Origin: JANNSX01 sp963741525
GTDB lineage: Bacteria; Pseudomonadota; Alphaproteobacteria; Rhizobiales; Hyphomicrobiaceae
Assembly: GCA_963741525.1 (NCBI GenBank)
Contig: CAVUIW010000020.1
Span: forward strand, 310,001-374,000
DNA: 64,000 bases
Direction: 5' to 3'
Under the pieces are notes generated by a model, which searched no databases, was not told the origin of the DNA, and saw nothing but the letters and a program-made list of their open reading frames with translations. Shown here in pieces: positions 53,263 through 61,125 of the stretch. The translations under genes and the position numbers were made by a program. Position 1 is the first letter of the stretch; every line of letters begins with the position of its first letter.

Positions 53263-54126
53263 TTGAACTTTTCGCGATTGTCCCTCGCCGCGGCGAGCCT
53301 CGCCGCCGCGCTCTCCCTCAGCGCCTTCGCCGCCTCTGCCGAGGACAAGGTGCTCGTCAAGGTCGACGGGGTCGACATTACCGAGAGCCAGATCAAGCTC
53401 GCCGAGTCCGAGATCGGGCCGGAGCTCGCCGGGATGCCCGAGGGTCAGCGCCGCCGCGTCCTCGTCGAATATCTGCTCGACAACACGCTGATGGCCTCGG
53501 CCGGCACCAAGGCCAATCTCGGCCAGGGCCCCGAGTTCGACGCGCGCCTCGCCTATTACAAGGGCCGGGCGCTCAGGGATGCCTATTTCGACAAGACCGT
53601 GACGGCGGCGGTCACCGATGCGGAGGCCCAGAAGATTTACGATCAGGAGATCGGCAAATCGCCCCAGCAGGAGGAAATTCGCGCCCGCCACATCCTGGTG
53701 AAGACGAAGGACGAGGCCGATAAGATCGCAGAAGCCCTGAAGAAGGGCGACGATTTCGCCAAGGTCGCGGCCGAGCTGTCGATCGACAAGGGCTCGGGCG
53801 CCCAGGGCGGCGACCTCGGCTTCTTCGAGCGGGGGCAGATGGTGAAGCCGTTCGAGGATGCGGCCTATGCCCTGAAGCCCGGCGAGGTTTCCGCGCCGGT
53901 TGAAAGCCAGTTCGGCTGGCACATCATCAAGCTGGAAGAAGTGCGCAAGAAACCGCTCCCGACCTTCGAGAGCCTCAAGGACAAAATCGTCGCCTTCCTG
54001 CTGAAGAAGAAGGCGCAGGATGCGGTGATCGCCTTGCGGACCCAGGCCAAGATCGAGATCGTCGACAAGACCTTCGAGGGTGTCGGCAAGGTGCCGGCGC
54101 AGGGCGGCGGCGAGGTGGCGCAGTAG
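53263..54126 (+). CDS. Peptidyl-prolyl cis-trans isomerase, parvulin (PpiC) type, exported
   Basis: This 287-residue periplasmic foldase has a signal peptide (LSLAAASLAAALSLSAFAAS), a SurA-like N-terminal helical part and a parvulin domain. The parvulin core is EEIRARHILVKTKDEADKIA, GSGAQGGDLGFFERGQMV and SQFGWHIIKLEEVRKK. It assists outer-membrane protein folding by proline isomerisation. TTG at 53263 is the likely start, with AAGGAA at 53250-53255. ATG/GTG starts further upstream would put the signal peptide inside the protein. It is divergent from secA, which fits a protein export neighbourhood. Confidence 0.88.
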   Translation: MNFSRLSLAAASLAAALSLSAFAASAEDKVLVKVDGVDITESQIKLAESEIGPELAGMPEGQRRRVLVEYLLDNTLMASAGTKANLGQGPEFDARLAYYKGRALRDAYFDKTVTAAVTDAEAQKIYDQEIGKSPQQEEIRARHILVKTKDEADKIAEALKKGDDFAKVAAELSIDKGSGAQGGDLGFFERGQMVKPFEDAAYALKPGEVSAPVESQFGWHIIKLEEVRKKPLPTFESLKDKIVAFLLKKKAQDAVIALRTQAKIEIVDKTFEGVGKVPAQGGGEVAQ

Positions 54127-54132
54127 GCCTCA

Positions 54133-54182
54133 TACCAGCCTGCGCAGATTTTGACTCATGGGCGGCGGAGCGCAGGCTGGTA
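54133..54182. repeat. Inverted repeat after the PpiC gene
   Basis: 13-bp perfect arms TACCAGCCTGCGC (54133-54145) and GCGCAGGCTGGTA (54170-54182) enclose 24 bases. Another ATACCAGCC half-copy lies at about 54240, suggesting a small local repeat family in the ppiC-argJ gap. Confidence 0.75.
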
Positions 54183-54310
54183 CTCTCTCTTGTTTGCGCA
54201 AGGCGACTCTCGTTCCGAGAGCCGGCCCCCACACGCCGATACCAGCCTTCATGGGTCAGTTCCCATGATGGTTAGTATCAATAGGTCTGCGATGGCTTGG
54301 AGCGAACACA

Positions 54311-55548
54311 ATGCACGTCTCTCCCTTCGCCCCGAAGACACTTCCGGAAATGCCGGCCGTCGAAGGCGTTCGCTTCGCGACCGCCGAGGCCGGCATCAAA
54401 TACAAGAACCGGACCGACCTGCTGCTTGGTGTCTTCGCACCCGGCACGACGGTCGCTGGCGTGCTGACACAATCGAAGACCCGCTCGGCCCCCGTCGATT
54501 GGTGCCGGACCGGTCTTGAAGGGTGGCAAGGCACGCGCGCTGGTCGTCAACTCCGGCAACTCGAACGCCTTCACCGGCCAGCGCGGCGTGGCGACGGTCA
54601 CGGCAACGGCGGAAGCCGCCGCAAAGGCGGCCGGTTGCGATCGGAGCGAAGTGTTCATCGCCTCGACCGGCGTCATCGGCCAGCCCTTCGACCCCAAGCC
54701 CATCGTGACAAATCTACCGGGGCTTGCCGAAAAGGTGTCCGCTGGGAACTGGGAAGCGGCCGCCCGCGCCATCATGACGACCGACACCTTCCCCAAGCTC
54801 GCCACTCGCACGGTGCGGCTGGGCGAAACGGATGTCGTCATCAACGGCATCGCCAAGGGCGCCGGGATGATCGCCCCCGACATGGCGACCATGCTCTCCT
54901 TCGTCGCGACGGACGCGGCAATATCCGCCCCCGTGTTGCAGAAGCTCCTCACCGAAGGCGCGGCCAAGACCTTCAACTGCATCACCATCGACGGCGACAC
55001 CTCGACCAGCGATACGCTGCTGGTTTTCGCGACAGGGGCCGCTACCAAGCGCGGCGCACCGAAGATCACGAAGGCTTCCGATCCGAGACCTTCCGGCTTT
55101 CAAGGCCGCGCTCTTCGAGGTGTTGCATGACCTCGCCATGATGGTCGCCAAGGACGGCGAAGGGCTGACGAAGTTCGTGACCATCGAGGTCACCGGGGCC
55201 GAAAGCCCGGCGGCCGCGCGCCAGATCGGCCTCTCGGTCGCCAACTCGCCGCTCGTCAAAACGGCCATCGCCGGCAACGACCCGAACTGGGGGCGTATCG
55301 TCATGGCCGTCGGCAAATCGGGCGAGGCGGCGGATCGTGACAAGCTCGCCATCTGGTTCGGGGATATCCCGGTCGCACGTGACGGCGAGGTGCATCCGGA
55401 CTACGCCGAGACCGCAGGCGCCGGCTACTTCAAGCAAACCGAGCTGACGATTCGCATCGACGTCGGCGTCGGACTGGGTCAGGCAACCGTGTGGACCTGC
55501 GACCTCACCGCCGACTACGTCGCGATCAATGCGGACTACAGAAGCTAA
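54311..55548 (+). CDS. argJ: Glutamate N-acetyltransferase/amino-acid acetyltransferase ArgJ, two +1 frameshifts
   Basis: Three frames join into an about 411-residue ArgJ. Residues up to about 70 (FATAEAGIKYKNRTDLLLGV) are in the first frame. GGKARALVVNSGNSNAFTG onward is in the second. The end, VLHDLAMMVAKDGEG onward and VWTCDLTADYVAINADYRS, is in the third. Extra bases are a T in GGTCTTGAAGG (near 54515) and a C in GAGACCTTCC (near 55090). The autocleavage site is intact (KGAGMIAPDMATML, with the nucleophile Thr in ATML). ArgJ recycles the acetyl group between ornithine and glutamate in arginine synthesis. As the gene is usually essential for that route, the breaks are most likely sequence errors. 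Confidence 0.9.
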
Positions 55549-55649
55549 TGCGCCACACCCATCGCCAATCGTTAGTCTTTAGACAAATTAATCCTCCCTT
55601 GGCGATATCTCGTTAACCAATCTCTGCAACCTTGGCGGCGAGCAAGACG

Positions 55650-56048
55650 ATGGACGTTGTGCTGGTTGCGGCCTGCGCGCTTGTCGATCCCGACGGGCGC
55701 GTGCTGCTTGCGAGACGGCCACCTGGCAAATCGATGGCGGGACTCTGGGAGTTCCCCGGCGGCAAGGTGGAGAAGGGTGAGTTGCCCGAGGCGGCCCTGA
55801 TCCGCGAGCTCCGCGAGGAGCTCGGCATCGAGGTCTCCGAGCGGTGCCTCGCGCCTTTCACCTTCGCGAGCCACACCTACGAGGCGTTCCACCTGCTGAT
55901 GCCGCTCTACATCTGTAGAAAGTGGCAGGGCGAGGTAGAGGCTTTGGAGGGGCAGGAGCTGGCCTGGGTCAGGGCCAATCGCATGGGGGACTATGCGATG
56001 CCGCCTGCCGACGAGCCCCTTCGCGCCATGCTCAGGGATTTGCTGTGA
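55650..56048 (+). CDS. mutT: 8-oxo-dGTP diphosphatase MutT (NUDIX)
   Basis: This 132-residue NUDIX hydrolase has a complete NUDIX box, GGKVEKGELPEAALIRELRE followed by ELGI, and the typical upstream LLARRPPGKSMAGLWEFPG. It sanitises the nucleotide pool by hydrolysing oxidised dGTP. The ATG at 55650 has GGCGAG upstream. A TTG at 55632 would add six residues. It lies 100 bases after argJ, the common alphaproteobacterial argJ-mutT arrangement. Confidence 0.9.
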   Translation: MDVVLVAACALVDPDGRVLLARRPPGKSMAGLWEFPGGKVEKGELPEAALIRELREELGIEVSERCLAPFTFASHTYEAFHLLMPLYICRKWQGEVEALEGQELAWVRANRMGDYAMPPADEPLRAMLRDLL

Positions 56049-56078
56049 CCGGCAACGGTCCAGGCTTGGAGAAAAGAC

Positions 56079-56297
56079 ATGGGATGGCTCTGGAAGGGTT
56101 CGGCATCGACGGCTAAGCAGCGCGAGCTCCTCAGGGATTTCGGCGCGGATGAGATCGCGGCGACTTCCGTCGAGTACGCCCTCATCGCGGTTGTGCTCGC
56201 CGGCTGCCTGTTCATCGCCCTGCCTCTCATGACGCTCGAACTCGCCGAAACCATCGGGGCCGTCACCGGCTGGTTCCAGGCGATCCTTGCCGGGTAA
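56079..56297 (+). CDS. Flp family type IVb pilin
   Basis: This 72-residue small pilin has a hydrophobic stretch ATSVEYALIAVVLAGCLFIA typical of Flp/Fap pilins. The conserved Glu at +5 of the mature protein and Tyr are in VEYALIA. The charged leader FGADEIA precedes the expected prepilin-peptidase site. It would be assembled by a Tad-type secretion system, which is not seen in this window. GGAGAAAAG precedes the ATG at 56079. It may be part of the mutT transcript. Confidence 0.8.
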   Translation: MGWLWKGSASTAKQRELLRDFGADEIAATSVEYALIAVVLAGCLFIALPLMTLELAETIGAVTGWFQAILAG

Positions 56298-56303
56298 TCT
56301 TCC

Positions 56304-57233
56304 TCATTGGTTTACGTCACCCTCTTTTCCGGGTCCGGCACGCTCGCCCGCCGGTTGCTCGGCCGTGCCCAACGCATCGGCGAGGCGCGCGCGGGCGCTG
56401 CCCGGCCGGAGCGGTTGTTGTTGATCTGGCCCCGGCGACCAGGCGGTTGCCGTCAAAATCTCGATCGTCGCGGCGATCCGCCCATCGGGACCACTCGATT
56501 CCCCACGATAAGCGCTGTCCAATGCAGCAAGCACGCCCCGGCGCAACGGCCGCTTCGACCGGGCGATCAGCGCATTGCCGAGCCCGAGTCCTTTCAACTC
56601 CCGCATCAGCGCCAAAGGCGAGGCGTAGGTCAGGCTTAGACGATCCAGATCGGCGACCGGCAGCGCGAAGCCCGCGCGCTGCAGGAGCTGGCCGAGATCG
56701 CGGACATCGACCATCGGGGCGACATGGGGACTGACGCCACCAAGCGCCTCGCTTTCGGCAATGGCGAAGGCGCGCGCCAGCTCGGCGAAACTCGCGCCAC
56801 CAATGACGCTCGCCAGCAGCAGACCATCCGGCTTGAGAATGTGCCGGAGCTGCACGAGCGCGCCGGGAAGGTCGTTCACCTGCTGGAGATCGAGCAGCGA
56901 CACGACGAGATCGAAGCTCTGGCTGGCGAAGGGCAGAACCTCGCCATCGAGCACGACGGTTGGGGACGAACTACCCTGGGCTAATGCGAAAGCAGGCTCG
57001 CCAATGGTCAGGCGCTCGATCTTCCGCGTTTGGGTCAGAACGGGTGCAGCGGCCATCGCACCCGCACCGATCAAGAGGCCATGCTCGAACCGGCGGGCGA
57101 CGACAGACAACCGATCGGCCAGATCCTCGGCGACCTGCAGGCGCAGAAAATCGCCGGCCCGGATCACCGCACGGTGGCGCCCGAGCCAGTGGCGCTGCAG
57201 CCGCCGATCGAAAATCTCAGCCGCTTGGCTCAC
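56304..57233 (-). CDS. Class I SAM-dependent methyltransferase (BioC/NDUFAF5-like)
   Basis: This 309-residue methyltransferase has a loosely conserved motif I (HGLLIGAGAMAA), a motif II/III region PFASQSFDLVVSLLDLQQVN and a later LKPDGLLLASVIGG. The pattern matches the arginine-hydroxylase/BioC-like group near comF genes in Rhizobiales. The start was set at the GTG at 57233, where the protein fold begins (SQAAEIFDRRLQRHWLG). Upstream codons are inside a palindromic repeat. The substrate is unknown. It is divergent from comF. Confidence 0.75.
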   Translation of the reverse strand: MSQAAEIFDRRLQRHWLGRHRAVIRAGDFLRLQVAEDLADRLSVVARRFEHGLLIGAGAMAAAPVLTQTRKIERLTIGEPAFALAQGSSSPTVVLDGEVLPFASQSFDLVVSLLDLQQVNDLPGALVQLRHILKPDGLLLASVIGGASFAELARAFAIAESEALGGVSPHVAPMVDVRDLGQLLQRAGFALPVADLDRLSLTYASPLALMRELKGLGLGNALIARSKRPLRRGVLAALDSAYRGESSGPDGRIAATIEILTATAWSPGPDQQQPLRPGSARARLADALGTAEQPAGERAGPGKEGDVNQ

Positions 57234-57244
57234 GAGCGCTCTAT

Positions 57245-57348
57245 CTGGAGCGGGTTCAGCTCGAACGGAATCGAAGAATCCGCTCCAGATTCTTGGTTTT
57301 GAGCACGTTCTACGGCGAACCGGTGTCCACTTCGCCTGAACGTGCTCT
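57245..57348. repeat. Two adjacent REP-like palindromes between the methyltransferase and comF genes
   Basis: CTGGAGCGG (57245-57253) with CCGCTCCAG (57280-57288) is one element. GAGCACGTTC (57301-57310) with GAACGTGCTC (57338-57347), containing GGCGAACCGGTG and CCACTTCGCC, is the other and belongs to the family repeated at 59431-59536. Confidence 0.85.
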
Positions 57349-57417
57349 GGTGATCGACGCCGAGTGCGCCGCATGCTACAGTCGCCTGCAGTCGTAACTC
57401 TTGCGAGCATCCCTGTC

Positions 57418-58383
57418 ATGGCGTTGCTGCCGCCCGTCAAGCAAGCCGCCTCGGTGCTATGGGCCCGCGGCCTTCGTGCCGGCCTCTCGACGGCCGACCT
57501 GCTCGTGCCGCCGGTGTGCGCCTCCTGCCGGACGCTTGTTGCCGATCATGACACTCTGTGTCCCGATTGCTGGCGGTCGATCGACTTCATCCGGCCGCCG
57601 CTGTGCGACGTGCTCGGCATTCCGCTGCCCTACTCTTCCGGCGGACGCATGGTCTCGGCGGCAGCGCTCGCCCATCCGCCGTCCTACCGCCGCGCCCGGG
57701 CGGTCGCCCACTACAATGACAGGCTCCGCGACCTCGTGCATGGGCTCAAATACGCCGATCAGCATCATGGCGGACGGCTGTTCGGCCGCTGGCTCGCGGT
57801 CGCCGGCAAGGACTTGATCGCCGACGCCGAAGTGATCGTGCCGGTGCCGCTCGCTCGCTTCCGGCTGTGGCGGCGGCGCTTTAACCAAGCGGCCGTGCTT
57901 TCCCAGCGATTGTCTATGGTTACCGGGATTACCTACGCGCCGATGGCGCTGAAACGCACCAAGGCGACCACGAGCCAGGTCGGACTGACCTCCGAACAGC
58001 GGCGGAGGAATGTTCAGGGCGCCTTCCGCGTGCCGGATAGGGCTAGGAGCCACATAGAAGGCCGCCAGGTGCTGTTGGTCGATGACGTGGTGACAACCGG
58101 CTCAACCGTCGACTCGGCCTCCAGGGCCCTCCTAGGGGCCGGGGCGGCGGCCGTGGATATCTTGGCCCTAGCCCTGGTGACCGGGAGAGATCCCAGCTTC
58201 CGCTTAAATCCCTCAGCGGTTGCCGAAGAGGTTGGCCTCTCTTACATTTCGAAGACCACCGACGGGGATAAGTTTCGCCCATGCCGAAGATCACGATCTA
58301 CACGACCTCCTCCTGCCCTTATTGCAGTGCGGCCAAGGCGCTGCTCCGCAAGAAGGGCGCGCCGTTCCACGAGATCGACGTGA
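57418..58383 (+). CDS. ComF family phosphoribosyltransferase-like protein (3' end likely frameshifted)
   Basis: As read, 321 residues. The true product probably has about 263, ending at 58207. An N-terminal zinc ribbon is seen with CASCRTL and CPDCW. A phosphoribosyltransferase domain follows, with VIVPVPLARFRLWRRRFNQA and the PRPP loop VLLVDDVVTTGSTVDSA. ComF proteins take part in DNA uptake or nucleotide handling. After ALALVTGRD the frame runs 103 bases into grxC. One extra base near 58185 would place a TAA at 58205-58207. The start is uncertain among ATGs at 57364, 57373 and 57418. The last was chosen because it lacks a non-native leader. Confidence 0.8.
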   Translation: MALLPPVKQAASVLWARGLRAGLSTADLLVPPVCASCRTLVADHDTLCPDCWRSIDFIRPPLCDVLGIPLPYSSGGRMVSAAALAHPPSYRRARAVAHYNDRLRDLVHGLKYADQHHGGRLFGRWLAVAGKDLIADAEVIVPVPLARFRLWRRRFNQAAVLSQRLSMVTGITYAPMALKRTKATTSQVGLTSEQRRRNVQGAFRVPDRARSHIEGRQVLLVDDVVTTGSTVDSASRALLGAGAAAVDILALALVTGRDPSFRLNPSAVAEEVGLSYISKTTDGDKFRPCRRSRSTRPPPALIAVRPRRCSARRARRSTRST

Positions 58384-58539
58384 ACTCTGCGGCCTGGGCT
58401 GCGCGCCGGGATGCGCGAGAAGGCGGGCGGGGTGAACTCGGTGCCGCAGATCTGGATCGGCGAGACCCATGTCGGCGGCTGCGATGATCTCCACGAGCTC
58501 GACCGGGCTGGCAAGCTCGATCCCTTGTTGGCCACTTAA
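58281..58539 (+). CDS. grxC: Glutaredoxin 3, one +1 frameshift near 58411
   Basis: The first frame has the redox motif TSSCPYCSAAKALLRKKG and FHEIDVNS. After CGCCGG one extra G (about 58411) shifts the frame. The second frame gives MREKAGGVNSVPQIWIGET and HVGGCDDLHELDRAGKLD before the TAA at 58537-58539. The total span (259 bases) equals 86 codons plus one, consistent with a single insertion. Glutaredoxin reduces disulfides with glutathione in the cytoplasm. It lies between comF and a carbon-nitrogen hydrolase gene, a conserved Rhizobiales order. Confidence 0.88.
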
Positions 58540-58574
58540 CACATCGTTAACAATTCGGAGCGCGTGCTGGCGTC

Positions 58575-59557
58575 ATGGGCGAAACCGGAAAAAAGTTCCG
58601 CGCTGCGCTCGTCACGCTCACCTCGGGCCGGGACGCGGATAAAAATGCGTCCGCGGCATCGGAGCTGATCCGGGCGGGGGCGGCGCAAGGCGCGCACTAT
58701 GTCCAGACGCCGGAGAACACCGGCCTCATCGAGCCGGACATCGAGCGATTGCGGGCGATCGCGGAGCCGGAAGAGAGACATCGCGTGCTGGCGGCGCTCG
58801 TCGACGTGGCGCGCGGGATCTCGGCATCTGGCTGCACATCGGTTCGCTCTGCGTGAAACGCACCGACGGCTCGCTCGCCAACCGGACCTATCTGGTGGCG
58901 CCCGATGGAGCGATCCGCGCGCGCTATGACAAGATCCACATGTTCGACGTGAACTTGGCCAACGGCGAAAGCTTCCGCGAGTCGGAGCGGTTCAAGGCGG
59001 GTGATGAGGCGGTGATCGCGGACCTCCCCTGGGGCCGGCTCGGGCTCACGATCTGCTACGACCTCCGCTTTGCCCAGCTCTATCGGGAACTGGCGCAAGC
59101 GGGGGCCGAGATCCTCACCGTGCCTTCCGCTTTCACGCAGCAGACGGGCGAGGCGCATTGGCATGTGCTGCTGCGCGCTCGCGCCATCGAGACCGGCAGC
59201 TTCGTGCTGGCCGCCGCCCAGGCCGGCCGCCACGACAGCGGGCGGCAAACCTACGGCCACAGTCTCGCGATATCACCCTGGGGCGAGATCATCGCGGAAG
59301 GCGGCGTCGAGCCCGGCATCGTCATCGCCGATATCGAACTCGCCGCGGTGCATTCGGCGCGCAGCCGCATTCCGGCGTTGGACGGAGACAGACCCTTTGC
59401 ATTGGCCGTCGCTACCGGTCACACATACAGAGCACGTTCAGGCGAAGTGGTAACCGGTTCGCCGTCCGAACGTGCGCCAAGCCAAAACTCAGCACGTTCA
59501 GGCGAAGTGGTAACCGGTTCGCCGTCCGAACGTGCTCAAACCAGAGAAGCTTCATGA
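58575..59557 (+). CDS. Carbon-nitrogen hydrolase (nitrilase superfamily), frameshifted near 58818, with repeat-encoded tail
   Basis: This nitrilase-superfamily protein in the Nit1/omega-amidase group has catalytic residues in TPENTGLIEPD (Glu), YDKIHMFDVNL (Lys) and GLTICYDLRFAQLYREL (Cys). The first frame ends near DVARGIS. The native continuation DLGIWLHIGSLCVKRTDG is in another frame, joined by a missing base or two extra in GCGCGCGGG. The last about 35 residues are encoded by two tandem copies of a REP-like repeat (ARSGEVVTGSPSERA twice), which is not part of the family's normal C-terminus. The stop overlaps the ATG of the DUF1178 gene. It deaminates short amides, such as deaminated glutathione. 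Confidence 0.85.
59431..59536 (+). repeat. Tandem duplication of a REP-like palindrome inside a coding frame
   Basis: A 45-base unit beginning AGCACGTTCAGGCGAAG is repeated exactly with a 60-base period (59431 and 59491). Each copy can form a hairpin, and 60 is a multiple of three, so the reading frame continues through both copies. Confidence 0.9.
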
Positions 59558-59994
59558 TCCGCTATCGCCTGAGCTGCCCCGACGCCCACGAGTTCGACGC
59601 CTGGTTCAAGTCGAGCGCCGCCTATGACTCGCAGGCGGGCGCTGGCCAGGTGTCGTGTCCGGAGTGCGGCTCGCACCACATCGAGAAGGCGCTGATGGCG
59701 CCGAGCGTGAAGACCGCGCGCTCGCAGGAGGAGCGCGCCAAGCAGCCGAAGCGGCCGATGGCTTCCCTCATGCCGCCCGAGCTGCAGGCGATGATGAAGA
59801 AAATCCGCGATCACGTGCGCGAGACCTCCGACTATGTCGGCGACAAGTTCGCCGACGAGGCGCGCAAGATCCACTACGAGGAGACGGAAGCGCGCGGCAT
59901 CTACGGCGAGGCGACGATGGATGAGGCGCAATCGCTGCACGAGGAGGGCATTCCGTTTCAGCCTCTGCCGGTGCTGCCGGAGGATAAGAACTGA
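59554..59994 (+). CDS. DUF1178 family protein
   Basis: This 146-residue protein has an N-terminal zinc-ribbon-like pattern with LSCPDAHEFDAWFKSSAAYD and VSCPECGSHHIEKALMAP. The C-terminal part includes RIRDHV-like IRDHVRETSDYVGDKFADEA and YGEATMDEAQSLHEEGIPF. This is the DUF1178 family of alphaproteobacteria, with no known role. The ATG at 59554 overlaps the carbon-nitrogen hydrolase stop in ATGA, so the two are translationally coupled, as in other Rhizobiales. Confidence 0.9.
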   Translation: MIRYRLSCPDAHEFDAWFKSSAAYDSQAGAGQVSCPECGSHHIEKALMAPSVKTARSQEERAKQPKRPMASLMPPELQAMMKKIRDHVRETSDYVGDKFADEARKIHYEETEARGIYGEATMDEAQSLHEEGIPFQPLPVLPEDKN

Positions 59995-60031
59995 GATTCG
60001 TGTTGATAAAAAACGAGGCGATAGATCAAAC

Positions 60032-60478
60032 TTAGGTATCTGATAATTGTGCCGGCTCAATCACCAAGCCCGCCGAGATACTGAATCGCCATATGGAATT
60101 CGCGAACTCCACAACGAACTTCGAAGGTCGTCCCTCGACACGTAGTAGATCCAGACTATGAACGCAGTACTCCAAGTGATCGGTCTTGGTGACGGCTCCG
60201 CGATAGGCGGCTGCCATTGAGTTCTTGATTCGATCGACATGCGAGGGTGCTTTGGTCACAATAATCGCCGACAACTCGCCGCGTACGTCATACGCGTCTC
60301 TCCACTGGAAAGGATAATCCCAGTGTTCGAGCACATTGAGAAACGCTTTTAAGAGCAATGCGCCCCCGTCGGGATCCAAGTCGCTGTTGCTAGCGTCCCA
60401 TGCTTGCTCGGTCAAACCCTTGACCAATCCAGGCATTCGTTTCTCGTGTGGCTTCAAGATGCCTGGAAAGCTTGCCAT
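60032..60478 (-). CDS. Hypothetical protein
   Basis: This 148-residue predicted cytoplasmic protein has no recognised family. It has no signal or membrane segment. The middle (LLLKAFLNVLEHWDYPFQWR and AIIVTKAPSHVDRIKNSMAAA) suggests an alpha/beta fold. GGAAGG precedes the ATG at 60478. A small overlapping frame upstream reads into this gene. Local sequence is richer in A and T than nearby core genes, suggesting recent acquisition. Confidence 0.55.
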   Translation of the reverse strand: MASFPGILKPHEKRMPGLVKGLTEQAWDASNSDLDPDGGALLLKAFLNVLEHWDYPFQWRDAYDVRGELSAIIVTKAPSHVDRIKNSMAAAYRGAVTKTDHLEYCVHSLDLLRVEGRPSKFVVEFANSIWRFSISAGLVIEPAQLSDT

Positions 60479-60728
60479 AGTAACCTTCCACTTTTTTGAC
60501 GGCCTCCTCATTCCGCTTCCCGTCAGTGATTATGCCGGACATATGGCGTGAGATCAAAAATTCGCTGGCTTCTTGGTTAGATAACGCCTTGTCCGCCAGC
60601 TTGTGAAACGTGTCTCTGTTGATTAAGCCCGGGAGGACTGCATCATCCCAGAAAATCCAATCGATGTTCTCAATGACTTCGTCCTGTCCCGGTCGGCCCT
60701 GGGGGGCGAGCCTTCTTGCGCCAGAACA
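60390..60728 (-). pseudogene. Overlapping open frame upstream of the hypothetical gene, no start found
   Basis: Open from 60728 to the TAG at 60390-60392, this frame reads VIENIDWIFWDDAVLPGLIN, then RDTFHKLADKALSNQEASEF and SGIITDGKRNEEAVKK. It looks protein-like but has no ATG until 60542 and overlaps the hypothetical gene by 89 bases in another frame. An A6 run (60490-60495) lies where the two frames cross, so a slippage or read error might join them. Confidence 0.35.
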
Positions 60729-60826
60729 TCACACCCTCCATCTTTGCACGCGCCCGAGGAGGCGCTCGAGCATCCTAACGCCAACTCGCAGAATGCCCGA
60801 CCGCGTCCGATGGCCCCGAAGGGGCC

Positions 60827-61056
60827 GTGGAATGTAGCCACGGGTTTCAGCTGCGAGGCTGGACTTGTCCAGCCTCGCAGCGAAACCCGTGGAGCGAAAG
60901 TTGCGTCGATTCTGCCCCGGTAGGGGCAGAGGAACCGCACGCAAGCTCGACGCCGCAAGAATCCTCCGCCCCTTCCGGGGCGGGCCCTCAAGAGCGACGT
61001 TTCCACGGGTTCCGCTGCGCTCACCCGTGGCTACAGTCCACAGCCCCTACGGGGCT
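60827..61056. repeat. Cluster of nested palindromic repeats
   Basis: The gene-free region 60729-61125 contains many inverted repeats. Long arms CACGGGTTT...TGGA/TCCA...AAACCCGTG lie at 60839-60891. Short hairpins are CTGCCCC/GGGGCAG (60912-60929), CCGCCCC/GGGGCGG (60966-60983) and AGCCCC/GGGGCT (61042-61056). Another is CACGGGT/ACCCGTG (61004-61029). An outer pair with CCACGGGT and ACCCGTGG surrounds the block. Confidence 0.8.
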
Positions 61057-61125
61057 GCTCCAGCCGCCGCCCGAGGAGCGAAAGGGCTTCCAAAGCGAGC
61101 CATTCAAATTGCGGCCTGGTACAAC

